Part shown: piece after piece, positions 32,191-43,442 of the stretch
Layout of the letters: each line of letters starts with the position of its first letter
How positions within the stretch are numbered: the first letter of the stretch is position 1
DNA from: Cylindrodendrum hubeiense
Taxonomy: Eukaryota; Ascomycota; Sordariomycetes; Hypocreales; Nectriaceae
Assembly: GCA_014621425.1 (NCBI GenBank)
Contig: JAANBB010000007.1
Span: 62,001 to 126,000, forward strand
Length of the DNA stretch: 64,000 bases
Direction: 5' to 3'
The notes under the pieces: generated by a model
Seen by the model: only the letters and a program-made list of their open reading frames with translations
Database searches by the model: none
Told to the model about the DNA's origin: nothing
Position numbers and translations under genes: made by a program

Positions 32191-32283
32191 AGGAAGTAAA
32201 CAGTACTATGTATACATGGGAAAAGTGGTTCATTCTCTGGAAGATCCTTTAGAGGCCTATCTACTCTCATCTCCTCTCGCAAC

Positions 32284-33535
32284 TTAACTAATTATCCTGT
32301 CTGGCGGTCTTGGCCTAGGTCCATCTTCTTCTGAGATTACAGTCCTTGCTTCACGGGCTAATCTGGCTGAAACAAGTTAGTCAATAAGCCTTAATTGCAC
32401 CTTGTAAATAAGGGAGCTCACCTCGACGCCAGACCAGCGAAGGATCTTCAGGTTCCACATCGGGTAATGGAGGTGAAATCTCTATCTCGTCCGTCTCATA
32501 GAACTGCCGATTCCTGCCAGAAACAGGTTCAAATTCCTTCGAGTCGCCCCAAGTCATCTTTAGCCAACCTTTCCAAACCTGGTCTCGTGAACGGTGCGGT
32601 TCCGGAATCCATTGATGGAATTCGAGGTCGTATGATAGCCATAAATAAGTGATGGGATTGATGGGAAGAGCTTTATCAAAGTTTGGAATTTTGGAATTAG
32701 GTCGAGTGGTGACGACGGAGCGATTGAAATCAATGAGTATAACTCGAGGCATCTGGGAGCTGATATCCGACCCGATCAGCATGACGTTTCTAGGAGAAAG
32801 GTCTTGATGCGAGACCCCATGGAACCTAAGTCGAGAATAAAGTTCCATAGTTGCTGCGAATATATCGAGACGATGCTGAGGGGGGATGGTGGCGACTTGG
32901 TTTTTATCGATGATAGAGAACATGGAGATTCCTTGGATCCACTCCATGAGCACAATACGCACAGGCCGTAAGTCGTCAGAGCCGATTAAGGCGACAACGT
33001 CAGACGTCCAGGACCCATAATACTTGGGAGCCAGCAGGCCATCAACTTGAGCTTGTTGCAGATCCTCGTATACCGCAGCCTCACAACGATAGTCCATGTC
33101 GGCGACCCAAGTAACATCGACAGGAGCTGAATAATAGGTGAAATCGTAGTAGAAAGCATCATATATCTTTGCCACATAAACTTGACTTTCATCCTGGTCA
33201 AGGCAGCAGCGAACGACCTGAGCACCGCGCCCATCCTTGCAAGCTATTTCATCGAGAACCCGTAGGCTATGTGAGGTCGTATCGGGGTGAGGAGATGGCG
33301 ATTCTTCAGGCGGATGCTGAAGACACCATTCGCTTTGGGTGACTTCCCGCATCGGTGGTGTATGTGAACGCTTGCGAGCCGACCCGTCGTGATATTTAGG
33401 ACCATATGGTGGCGGCGGGTTGTGGCGTTGGATGGTGAGAGTAAGGCCAGCATGGTAGGGGAATTCTGGCCGGCGTGGGTCTGGTGGAGGCACCCAGAGA
33501 CCATACGGGTCGCCCTCCAAACGACCACCGCCCAT
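32284..33535 (-). CDS. Protein-kinase-fold protein (atypical, fungal)
   Basis: Two exons, 32422-33535 and 32284-32366 (55-bp intron with GTGAGC donor, TTGACTAAC branch site and TTTCAG acceptor), 398 residues. After a proline-rich N-terminus, a degenerate kinase fold begins near residue 85. It includes a beta3-lysine-like 'QVYVAKIYDAF', a hinge 'VLMEWIQG', a catalytic-loop equivalent 'HGVSHQDLSPRNVML' (HxD form) and a DFG equivalent 'VILIDFNRSVV' with D-F-N. This pattern is typical of the fungus-specific kinase-like/aminoglycoside-phosphotransferase-like families, which are often expanded and of unknown substrate. The key Asp residues are present, so activity is possible. It shares its upstream region with the plus-strand gene at 34851. 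The fold is clear; the function is unknown. Confidence 0.75.
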
Positions 33536-34850
33536 TGCGCAAGAGAAGGTAGAAGGTGCGGTGTTGGGTGTTACTCACTGGCAACGGGGAGACCAAGACG
33601 AGATGGGTGATGCAAGATGTAAGATGCAAGATGAGAGCGGGAAAATGATGCGCGATTGTACCGTGTTCAGTCACGTGAGGGTGATGGAGACTGCGCAAAG
33701 AAAACAGTGAACAGATAAATAAAGATGTAGAGATCCAGCCTTTCAACTACAAAGGCAATTGTAATAGTTCTGGACATCTCTCACGGGACAGAAATAGCTT
33801 GTATGAAGGTCACAATCAAACGATCCCCGCGGCACCAGATTGAACGCTGTATTCACGGCGGCTAGCTGCGGGGACTGCGCTAATTTCGACTGCTATCCGA
33901 TTGGACACTGGAACAATAGCGCGTCAGCCAACACCACCACACGGACCGTTCTTCATGAACCATCACCAACACTGTGGGGGCCGTCCAAGACGCCGAGGAA
34001 TCACAGCCCGTCTTTCAGTACCATCATGGCCAGCCGCCCGTTACTATCAGCTAACCCTCCCGGTTGAAACCTAGCTCGGTGCCTGCGCCACCACTATTTT
34101 CGGCCCCCCTTCGGTCTAACATGAACGTGGAACTTAGATGCGCTTGCACTCGGCGGCTTCTCTATGAATGATCGATCCACCACATGGATGATTGGACCCC
34201 GCCAATCATAAGACCCCCTCCTACCGCCATCGCCTGTATCAATGAAGACGTGGAGACGATGCTTCCTCTGTTGGTAGTCAAAGGAATCAAATATCCCCAC
34301 CCAGCGACCCATGCTGATGCAAAGCAATGCATGGGGCATCATATGCCAAGGATTGCAAATTGACCTTCCCAAAAATGTATACCCATGTGGAGTAGACCAG
34401 TCAGCCGAGAAGGGTTCGTGTCTCTACTTTGATTCGCTTTCTTCCTCTGAGCCGAGCTTCCTGGCCGCGACTGCGACCGTTTCTCGTGACCGATAACTAC
34501 CGCGCGGCTACTCAATACACTTCGTATGATCACGCCTGCGAAACTCCATGCTCCAAACTGGAGCGTGTTTCATCAGGTTCTTCACTGACCCGAACAGTCG
34601 GTACCGCCCGTATTCCGAGGCTGCCTCGCCAGCTAGCCGCTGTTGAAATCGAAGTCTCGGATCACCCCTCAACGAAGCGTTGCCTCTATCCACCACGAGG
34701 GAGCCGCACATAAATGCCAACTTTCCCTCCGATTTCTAGCTACTTGAATCATCTGCTACATCTTCAACTCTACCCCATCATACTATCACATTACCCCCCA
34801 AACAAATCATCCATCACATCGACATATCACACTGCCCTCTACATCACATC
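33536..34850. other. Divergent intergenic region, 1.3 kb
   Basis: Shared upstream region of the kinase-fold gene (minus) and the 34851 gene (plus). The last 100 bp form a CT/CA-rich leader (ctctaccccatcatactatc). No coding segment is supported. Confidence 0.5.
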
Positions 34851-35744
34851 ATGGCATCTATAAACATTATCGAGGCTTTTGGCCAGCCACTTCCACATGA
34901 CATCAAAAATGCCCCGGCGCACATGACACATATCTCTGGGCACTCAACCGAGCTTGCAACTCCTCCTGCATTTGCTTACGAAGCCAGTCAGACAGGTTGG
35001 GAGGCATATGCCAATGGTTTGCTGGGCAACCCCATTGTCAATTCCACCCTTCGCACTCAGAGACTCGCTTCGTGGGAGAATATAAGATATCTCGACGTCG
35101 AAGGAGATGTGGGTGACGCAGCAGCAGTGCATTTGATCAACCCTGTCGATCTCGCACTTTCTGCTGGCCACGATTCCGATATTAGATCTCTCAATCAGCA
35201 TACTGTTAAAGCTGACCATGTTGGACTTCACAATGCCCGAGCGGATAAATGTTGGGCCTGGTATGACAGACATGAGATTCCCACTTATTTTGCTGTTCTT
35301 GATTATAAGAAGATTGGAACTATCCAAGAGAACGAGTTTACCATGGCGCTCGCACCGGCTAGGCAGAGCTTTCAGGCGAACGTGGACCAGGCCTTCGGAT
35401 TGCGAGCAGAAACCTTCTTCGAGAAAAACTCCTACATCCTACTCAAACAAGCAGTCAACTATGCCGATCAATACAACACAAGATACATTGCCTATTTTGA
35501 TTGGAGGTGTTTGGTACTGCTCCACCTGACTCAAGCAAATGAGTCAGACGGCGGAGATTGCTGCTATGTCACATTTGTCAAAGGTCGGAAAAACTTTCGG
35601 CGTGCCTTGCTCGGATTTCTCGAAAGGGCCTACCAATCCTCGGTCAGGGGGGAAGATGCCATGCCTCGGTTTGGCCCCTATCCTCCACCACCACCAACAA
35701 ACCTTGGAGGCTACGAGAGGAGTTCAAGGAGAGGGAGGAGGTGA
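34851..35744 (+). CDS. Uncharacterised protein with PD-(D/E)XK-like motif
   Basis: Intronless, 297 residues. Two segments are informative. 'EIPTYFAVLDYKKIG' has a strand followed by D151-Y-K153, as in the (D/E)xK half of PD-(D/E)XK nucleases. 'LKQAVNYADQYNTRYIAYFDWRCLVLLHL' (key words: QAVNYADQ, RYIAYFDW) resembles the following helix-strand in the restriction-endonuclease-like domains found beside fungal kinase-fold proteins. An earlier acidic partner is not certain. The C-terminus is proline-rich then basic (PYPPPPPTN, RRGRR). The gene is divergent to one kinase-fold gene and close to a second, broken one (37133-37869). The nuclease fold is an inference; the open frame is solid. Confidence 0.55.
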   Translation: MASINIIEAFGQPLPHDIKNAPAHMTHISGHSTELATPPAFAYEASQTGWEAYANGLLGNPIVNSTLRTQRLASWENIRYLDVEGDVGDAAAVHLINPVDLALSAGHDSDIRSLNQHTVKADHVGLHNARADKCWAWYDRHEIPTYFAVLDYKKIGTIQENEFTMALAPARQSFQANVDQAFGLRAETFFEKNSYILLKQAVNYADQYNTRYIAYFDWRCLVLLHLTQANESDGGDCCYVTFVKGRKNFRRALLGFLERAYQSSVRGEDAMPRFGPYPPPPPTNLGGYERSSRRGRR

Positions 35745-37132
35745 GGGGAGTTGTGAGCAGTATGGCACAGCGCGCATTCGGTCGGATTTCTCTATATGGT
35801 TAGAGGCCACTAAAAAACCTACCCAGTATTCACAAAGTCAGATAGAGTCATTACTGTGATGTGTAACAGTAGGGAAGATGATCATGTGTTGTCATAAATA
35901 ATATAAATACAATACATCGCATATCAAGGATCCTTAGTCTTTTAGGTTACGATGCAAATAGTGCTTTCCTTGCTTTGTCAAGATATAAGTCTAATAGCGT
36001 AGTAGACTGTGTTTAACTGGAAGTTTCGCCTTTTAGAACTATTATCTCAACTAAATAGTTAGTAATTATGATCGCTAGGGGAAGGCTTTTGTCACGGGAC
36101 GCTAGACTGTCCACCTTTATCATCGGCATCTTCAACATTCAGGATTCTCTGCGCTGTCAGTTATATCTGCAGCTATCAGTAGCTGTATAATTAATTATCA
36201 GTATTCTTCTTGGCCAGGTTTCTGACATCTTTTATTTCTTTATCCCATTAGATAATACTGCAAATGCTATCGAGCAGACTTGTCATTCTTGTTCGATTCC
36301 ATCGTCCCCAGTCTTGGTCTTCTTCAGCATCGTAGACCAATCGCCACCTCACATACTATAGTAGTTATTAGCGTGCCTTTCCCGGTACGCTGTTAGGCTT
36401 TCTAATTTATGCTGCACTATTCTACGATGTAATGATTAAGAAAACTAAACGGGGGGTTGTAAAACTAAATAAAAGGATAAGTCTCATTACCACTACTTGA
36501 TAATATTATTTAATACTGTGAGTAATTATACAAAATTGGTGTCATACCCTATAAGTCCAAAAGTCCTAGCATATTATAAATTGTGTGGCTCCCTATGCGA
36601 ATACAAAAAGCCACCATTCAAACGAAGTAGCAATATTTTAAAATTATCTTTCCTTAAATGGAACTTATCCTACCAGATATTATTCCTCTTTTCATCAAAT
36701 GTCTTATTTAGAGTGGTAAGAGTAGTATAAAATCAACCCGTACAACATTTCGTACATTAAAGTCATTCTTCTCTGATCTAATACTATATATGCTATGCTT
36801 GGTAGCGCCATGCTCTACGAAATGTTCTCATTCCATCGTATAATGCTGTGTACAATGCGGGGCTTTGGCTTGAGAATCAGGTTAGCCCTAAAAAAAAGTC
36901 TCAGTAACGCTCAAGATAATTAACACACTAGCCTCACACCAACAGGTAGCATTGCTCATTGCTGCTTACTACGGCAAGTCAAGGTACGAAGTGTGTGAAG
37001 TATATCAGCTTGTCTCTGTTACGATTATCGCGTGGCAAGTGTCGGCAGCAACCTTGGCAATACAACTCCTGCATAAAAGCATCCGCATCACTGGGCTGAA
37101 GTTCCCTGATGACCAGCCGTGCTATCTGACGC
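35745..37132. other. AT-rich region, 1.4 kb
   Basis: Very AT-rich, especially 35870-36800, with no supported gene. The composition differs from flanking genes and may be old, mutated repeat DNA, but no specific element could be recognised. Confidence 0.5.
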
Positions 37133-37869
37133 CTAAAACTCCTTTATCTTTCCCAAGGCCACTAAATCACCTTCCACTGTCCCTGCCAGCTCTTTAGGCA
37201 CCCAACCTTGTGTATATGAGCCGCCAAAATCAACAACCCACACGTCATTGTTCCGATCGACGAGAACGTTGTCTGGCTTGGCGTCACCCCAAGCGACTCC
37301 AGCATTATGCAATTGAGCGACGATATGGTTAACATGGTTGGCCCACTTTTGCCGTAGAGACTCCTCAATTCCAGGGGTTACCGCGCAAAACAATGTCTTG
37401 CGGTCGCAGTCGATATAGGTCAGGAAAAGACCAAGTATCTTACCAGTTTCATCTCGGACCATTCTAAGACGACGTGAGATTCGTAGCGCTTCGTCAAGAT
37501 GAGCTTCGCGGATTTGTCCATATGTATCAATCTCGTTCAACAGGAAACCCTTGTCCCCGGGGTGCATAAGCTTTACGAATGCAGCAGTCCCGTCCTGTTA
37601 TATCACCTTTGTCGGTCCTGGTTAAGGTGGTCCAGGAACGGTGCTGTCTTCGCATAGCTGAACCTCACCTCAGAAGTCTTGAAAGAAGGCCATGATGAAC
37701 GGACATTTTCGAGAATGAAGGTGTCAAACAGAAGGCTGTCAGACTCTACTTCATTATATGGGATAGCAACCAGCGATTATCCATCCGCGCGCAAGGTATA
37801 AACGTAAGTTTCAGGGAGGAAGAATGCATCCGGACTATTGGGCGGGCTCGATTGAGTCGTAGAAGTCAT
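37133..37869 (-). pseudogene. Kinase-fold gene interrupted by one in-frame stop
   Basis: Two exons, 37669-37869 and 37133-37594, with a 74-bp GT-AG intron. They total 663 nt, exactly 221 codons, and run from the ATG at 37869 to the stop codon at 37133-37135. One TAA at 37777-37779 (codon 31) breaks the frame, and the sequence is protein-like on both sides ('FFLPETYVYTLRADG' before, 'SLVAIPYNEVESDSLL' after). CAA-to-TAA is the simplest origin. The rest shows 'GTAAFVKLMHPG', the catalytic loop 'NAGVAWGDAKPDNVLVD' and 'VWVVDFGGSY', i.e. both kinase aspartates. At 220 codons it is short, essentially the C-lobe plus a reduced N-lobe. It may be a young pseudogene or carry a sequence error. Confidence 0.7.
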
Positions 37870-38471
37870 CGACGGTGTGCTTCCCACTCAATATTTTCTG
37901 TAACTTGTAGAAAGAAGGGATATTTTTCTTTCAAAAGGGTGATGCGGAGAAGTTTTCGGCGAAGAACCGACTGATAACGTGGCGGCCATTGCACATGGCC
38001 ACCATTTTGGCATTAGTGTCATGGAGACTGAAGACGAGCTGGATAACACTCCACATTGGAGCTGGTGGAATCGGATCCACGTGATCGGTCTCCATCGCGT
38101 TCGTAATTGCGGGCGGTTTCGTTCAGTCGCGTAACGGTTATGAAGAGAGTGAGAGCGAGAGTGGTACTCAGTGTCTTGCTTACTCCGTGTGTGGTGATGG
38201 TGTTATGATAGGTTGGCATTGTGATTGCTGACGGGAAGTGGAGTTAACAACCCCGCCCAGTTTACATATGCCTCATCCTTCTCTGACTGACCTCACCTGC
38301 GAGTCTCAGCCACAACCGCACAGGTACAGTGACCCCCAATCGCGAGTACATTCGCACTAGACGTCGAAAAGCTCAGAACCCTTTTGTCATTGTTTGGAGC
38401 GCTATCAAAGTCGACCCAAGACGCAAAGCCTGCCCACCGTCCACACCATCCACATCTGGCGCATCTCCAAA
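37870..38471. other. Divergent intergenic region, 600 bp
   Basis: Lies between the broken kinase-fold gene and the NLR. No coding segment is seen. Confidence 0.5.
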
Positions 38472-41400
38472 ATGGCGGACCCCCTCAGCACCGCCGCTAG
38501 CATCATCGCAGTGGTCCAGCTTTCGACGCAGATTGTCGGGTACATTGTCGGAGTAACTGGTGCTACGAAAGAGAGAAGACGGCTCCGCGAAGAGATTATT
38601 GCTTGCGAATCTATTCTCTTGCAGATACATGATCATTGCGACGAATCGGAAGGAGAGACACAGTGGTGGGAAAAGATTATGGCCCTCGAGGGTCAAAGCA
38701 CACCTTTATATCGTTTAAGTGTCACCATGAACGTCATCAAGACCAAGCTAGAGCCTAGAAAGGGCTCACGCAAAGCACTGTCGTCTTTGAAATGGCCGTT
38801 TGACGAGAAGGAGATTGACCAGCTCATTTCTGCAATACAGCGCGAAAAGCGGCTCCTACAGCTGGCTTTGAAAAAGGAATGCCGGTATGAATATCATGAA
38901 GCACCAAAACGTGTCCAAGACTGACGTGGAGCAGAGACTTGGCCAAAAGCATCAAGGAGAGCTCGGATGAAAATGGGAAACTGCCTGTCCAGCTTATCCA
39001 GACCATGAAGGGGAAGTCGACTGGAGATGAGAAACAAGCCGCTAAACTTGAAGCTACCCGATCAAAGCTTCATCTGTCACAAGACAATATGAGAGATGAC
39101 GTCGTGGAGTTACGCGGATACAAACTCGACTGGGAGCAGCAAGCGATTCTGGATTGGATCACTACTATCAACTATGCTCCTCAGCAGAGTGACTTCATCA
39201 GCCGACGCCAGGCTGGAACTGGCCAATGGATTTTAAATTCGACTGAATTCAACACATGGATAGGGGGTGACAATCAGACACTCTTCTGTCCTGGAATTCC
39301 CGGCGCGGGGAAGACAATGCTTACAGCCACCACAGTCGACCACCTCACTCGGTTATTTCGCCACGATCCCGATGTCAAGATTATCTATATATACTTCAAC
39401 TTCCGAAGAAATGATGAACAGAAAGTCGTCGACCTGCTTGCATGCGTGCTGAAGCAACTCAGCCAAGGCAGAGGGTCACTACCTGATGCGGTGAAAGATC
39501 TCTATCGAATGCACAGATACTCACGATTACGCCTCTCCATTGAACAGATTTTGACGGCCATCTACTGCGCCGCGCATCTTTATTCTCGAATCTTTGTTGT
39601 TCTTGATGCTCTCGACGAGTGCCAAACGTTTGATGGATGCCGAACTGAATTCTTGAAACACATGTTCGACTTCCAAGCTAAGTTTGGAGCGAACATTTTT
39701 GCTACGTCGAGATCCGTTCCGGATATTACAGAAAGTTTTAAAGGGAAACCATCACTGGAGATTCAGGCAAGCGAGAGTGATGTGGTAGAATACATTTGTG
39801 GGCATATGTTTCGATTACCGGACTTCGTTGAAAACTCTCTGGAACTCCAGAAAGAAATTCAGATCGGAATCTCACAGTCAGTTCAGGGAATGTAAGTACC
39901 ATCTATTCCGCAATGCACACGGAGATCCTAATCGATGTTCAGGTTCCTTCTGGCTCAGCTATACCTCGATTCCCTGATTGGCAAAAGGTCGCCCATGGGT
40001 ATCCGAACTGCTCTAAAAGCTCTACCAAGTGGATCAAATGCATATGATTATGCCTATGATAATGCAATGGAGCGAATAGAAGGGCAGTCGAAGGACCAAA
40101 AGACTCTTGCAATACAGGCACTGTCGTGGATTACCTGCGCGAGGACAGTCCTCAGTACTACTGAACTCCAGCATGCACTTGCAGTCGAAGTTGGCGAATC
40201 CGAGCTCGACGAAGATAACCTTAGTTCTATTGAGGATATCATATCTGTGTGTGCTGGATTGGTCACCATCGATGAAGAGAGCAACATCGTTCGGCTAGTC
40301 CATCATACCACGCAGGATTACTTTGAGGGCAGGCAATCTTCTTGGTTCCCAAACTCAGAGGCTGAAATTACTCAAATTTGTGCTACATATTTGCTGTTCA
40401 ACATCTTTGAAAGTGGGCCTTGCCCAACAGATGATGCGTTCGAGGAACGGCTGCAGGTCAACCCACTCTACCAATACGCTGCAAGCAACTGGGGCCATCA
40501 TGCCCGCAAGACGTCGCCCATAGGTGAGGAAGTTATCCGCTTCCTAAACTCCGACAGTTCTATGAGCTCCGCGATCCAATCAACATTCGCGTATCGACGA
40601 AGTTACGGATATTTTGGGGATCGAACGTACAGCAATGAATTCCCAAGGAGGGTAACCGCACTTCACTTAGCAGCACACTTTGGAATCACGGGAGCGGTGA
40701 ATTTCTTGCTAGAACAATCGGACATCGAAGCAAATGATGGTGCAGGTTGGTCACCACTATTTCGGGCAATATCGAACGAGAATGAAGATTTCGTGCGGCT
40801 TCTGATCGACAAAGGCGCTGATGTGAACGCAAGCACCAATGGCGGATTAACACTGATCCATGCTATTGAAAATCGCAACGAAGCTATTATACAGCTGCTT
40901 CTTGAAAGGGGCGCCAACCCAAATGTAAAAGATCTTATCGGTCGATCGCCACTGGTCTTGGCTGCTCAAAGAGGAAGTGAAGCTATTTTTCAGCTGCTTC
41001 TTGAGAACGGCGCCAGCCCAAATGCAAGAGATGATGTTGGTCAACCGCTACTGGTCTTTGCCACTGTACATGGCGACGTAGCTATGGTACAGCTACTTCT
41101 TGACAAGGACGCCGATCCAAATGCAAGAGATAACGATGGTACATCGCCACTGATCTCTGCTACTCAAAAAGGAAGTGAAGCTATTGTTCGGCTGCTTCTC
41201 GAGAACGGCGCCGACCCAAATGCAAGAGATAATGATGGTACATCGTCACTGATCTGTGCTACTAAAAATGAGAATGAAGCTATTATACAGCTGCTTCTTG
41301 AAAAGAACGCCAACCTGAATACAAGAGATAATGCTGGTCGATCGCCACTGATCTTTGCTACTCGAGAAGGAAGTGAAGCTATTCTTCAGCTGCTTCTTGA

Positions 41401-41833
41401 GAAGGGCGCCGACCCAAATACAGGAGAGTATTACCGTGGCCAATCAGCACTGATGCATGTCATTGAAATTGGGAACATAGCTATTGTACGGCTACTTCTT
41501 GACAAGGAAGCCGACCCAAATGCAAGAGATGATGCTGGTCAATCACCACTGATATTTGCTACTCTGAACGGCATTGAACCTATTGTTCATCTGCTTCTTG
41601 ACAAGGGCGCCGACCCAAATAGAAGAGATGATTATGGGAATTCGCCACTGATGGGTGCTATTGAAAATGGTAATAAAGCTATTGTACAGTTGCTTCTTGA
41701 GAAGGGTGCCGACCCAAATACAAGATATCGTGATGGTCAATCGCTCCGAGGCCGAGTTATTCAATACCACTCTGACGCCAGTGTACAGCTGTCATATCGA
41801 ACAGCCTTTGACTTCTCTTACAGAGACCGATAA
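38472..41833 (+). CDS. NLR/STAND receptor: Helo-like N-domain, NACHT, ankyrin repeats
   Basis: Three exons, 38472-38884, 38935-39891 and 39943-41833 (50- and 51-bp introns), 1086 residues. The N-terminus 'MADPLSTAASIIAVVQLS' is the hallmark of the fungal Helo-like/STAND N-terminal domain, which in related proteins acts as a membrane-directed death effector. The NACHT NTPase follows, with Walker A 'PGIPGAGKTM' (about residue 260), Walker B 'FVVLDALDECQ' (about 360) and 'ANIFATSR' sensor region. A winged-helix segment then carries 'LSSIEDIISVCAGLV' and 'VRLVHHTTQDYF'. About eleven ankyrin repeats run from residue 693 to the end, several nearly identical. This architecture belongs to fungal self/non-self recognition and heterokaryon incompatibility proteins, where the repeats bind the trigger. 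It is complete and open. Confidence 0.9.
40651..41760 (+). repeat. Ankyrin repeat array of 99-bp units
   Basis: About eleven units of 33 codons, with consensus 'G.SPLI.AT..GSEAI.QLLLEKGADPNARD'. Several units share long identical nucleotide blocks (gaagctattatacagctgcttcttga, shown shortened). This is more similarity than ankyrin function alone requires, and points to recent duplication or gene conversion. Confidence 0.85.
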
Positions 41834-43442
41834 TAATAGGCGTGGCTTTCCTTCAGGAATATAGGAGCTTATTAGTCTATCGTCAGTGAAGTTCATCATC
41901 ACCAGAGTCGTCATGGGGGACCCTTTGGGCTGTATTTTATTTAGCTCAAGTCTCTATCCTTCCCGGTTTCTTTATCAACCGACGCTATTTAAGTCACAAC
42001 GATAATATTGATCTATGAGCAGATTCGAGCAGGTTCCAGCTAGTCTCTCTGATTTCCTCTATGACCATGGCCCCTACGGCCTCTAGCTAGTCATGCATGC
42101 ATCTAAGCACATCTCATATACGTTGACTATACCCCCATCCATAACATCAGATACAACAGCTGCTTCTTGATAATTATTCCAGAGTACACGTAACGGGCAA
42201 CCAGAATTGCCCGCTCTACACTCAGCTATTTAGAGTGTTGGAAATAATGCTGTCCGGCTGCTTCTTGAAGTGGGTGATGATATAAGTTCCAAAGATTATT
42301 CAGGCCAGATGCCACCATATGTTGCTGCACGATGGGGTTGCGTAGCTCTCATACAGCTGTTTCCGGTATACACCGATACATAGTTTTTGCTAGAAAGGAG
42401 CCCTGATATCGAGCCAAATTGCAATGAAGAACAGATTTTGCTACACGACGCTGTTATGTGAGGGAACTGGGATGTTGCCAAGCTCCTGCTTAAGGCGGGC
42501 GCTGATCTAGAGTTGACAGATAAAGAAGGTCTGATATTGGTCAACTTGGCTTCTGAATTCTTAACATAGTAGGAGATGTTAGCACCCAATGATTACCGAG
42601 CAAGGCTCTGAACAACTCTAAAGAAATGTCCAGGACAAAAATGTCAAGTCGTGTTTGCAGATGTGGAATAATGGACTGCTGTTAAACAATGTTTGCCTCC
42701 ATAACTGAGGTACTTATAGCTCAAGGCCTCAGTCCCATGCAGTTCATAAGGTCAAGCGACGGGAGAAGTATGGCAGCGGTTGGGACTTCGAGAAGCACGT
42801 TTGGACAATGAATGCAACGTATACGTTTCCATGTGCCGCGATAATGCATGTGAGGTACACATTGGTCTTCACACACACAGCCATGGCTCTTTGCACGCGG
42901 ATTGAAGATCGTGGTGCAGTATGGCACATAGTCAAATTGATGACAATGAGGGAGACTAATGACCTTTTTTAGTTGATGATGAGAACAGCGCTTTGGCAAC
43001 TACTCTGAAAGCTTGCATCACACTCACTGTGATTATCATGTCTGCCCTGTTAGGCTCTCAAGGTTGCGATGCCTGACCCGGCGACTGATAGGTGGGCGCC
43101 TGGGCGCGCCCACTAACTAATTCCACTAAAATGTGGTTCCGAATTGGCGATTATCTTCTCGGATCATGTGCTTTAGTAGACTCAGTCTCTCCATTAGGTG
43201 TGTTGATATGTTACCCTTAAGTTGTCATCATAGTCATCTCGAAGCATATATTCCGGTAGAGTCACAATTTTAATTAGTCAACTGAAAACACATGACTAAA
43301 GTCTTCCCATAAACACACTACTCACTTGAGATACATGGTAATTTATAACAGCGGTCTTCTGTTAACTTGTGGTATCAATGAAAACCCCATCGTAAACTCA
43401 AGTTAGACTAAGATTGGACCACCCTGTTAAAGCGCCTATAAA
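41834..43442. other. Intergenic, 1.6 kb, with eroded ankyrin sequence
   Basis: Contains ankyrin-like coding debris at about 42150-42570, listed separately. The remainder (42600-43440) has no supported gene. Confidence 0.5.
42150..42570 (+). pseudogene. Degenerate ankyrin repeats downstream of the NLR
   Basis: In shifting frames one reads 'NNAVRLLLEVGDDISSKDYSGQ', 'PPYVAARWGCVALIQL', 'LLERSPDIEPN' and 'WDVAKLLLKAGADLELTDKEG', separated by stops. This is the same repeat type and strand as the upstream NLR. It may be the eroded tail of a once longer array, or the remains of a neighbouring ankyrin gene. Confidence 0.65.

Larger units (their letters stand above)
30321..32283. other. Sparse region, about 2 kb
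   Basis: Holds a purine-rich microsatellite (30409-30468) and one doubtful 189-codon frame (31621-32190), listed separately. Otherwise no gene is visible. Confidence 0.5.
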
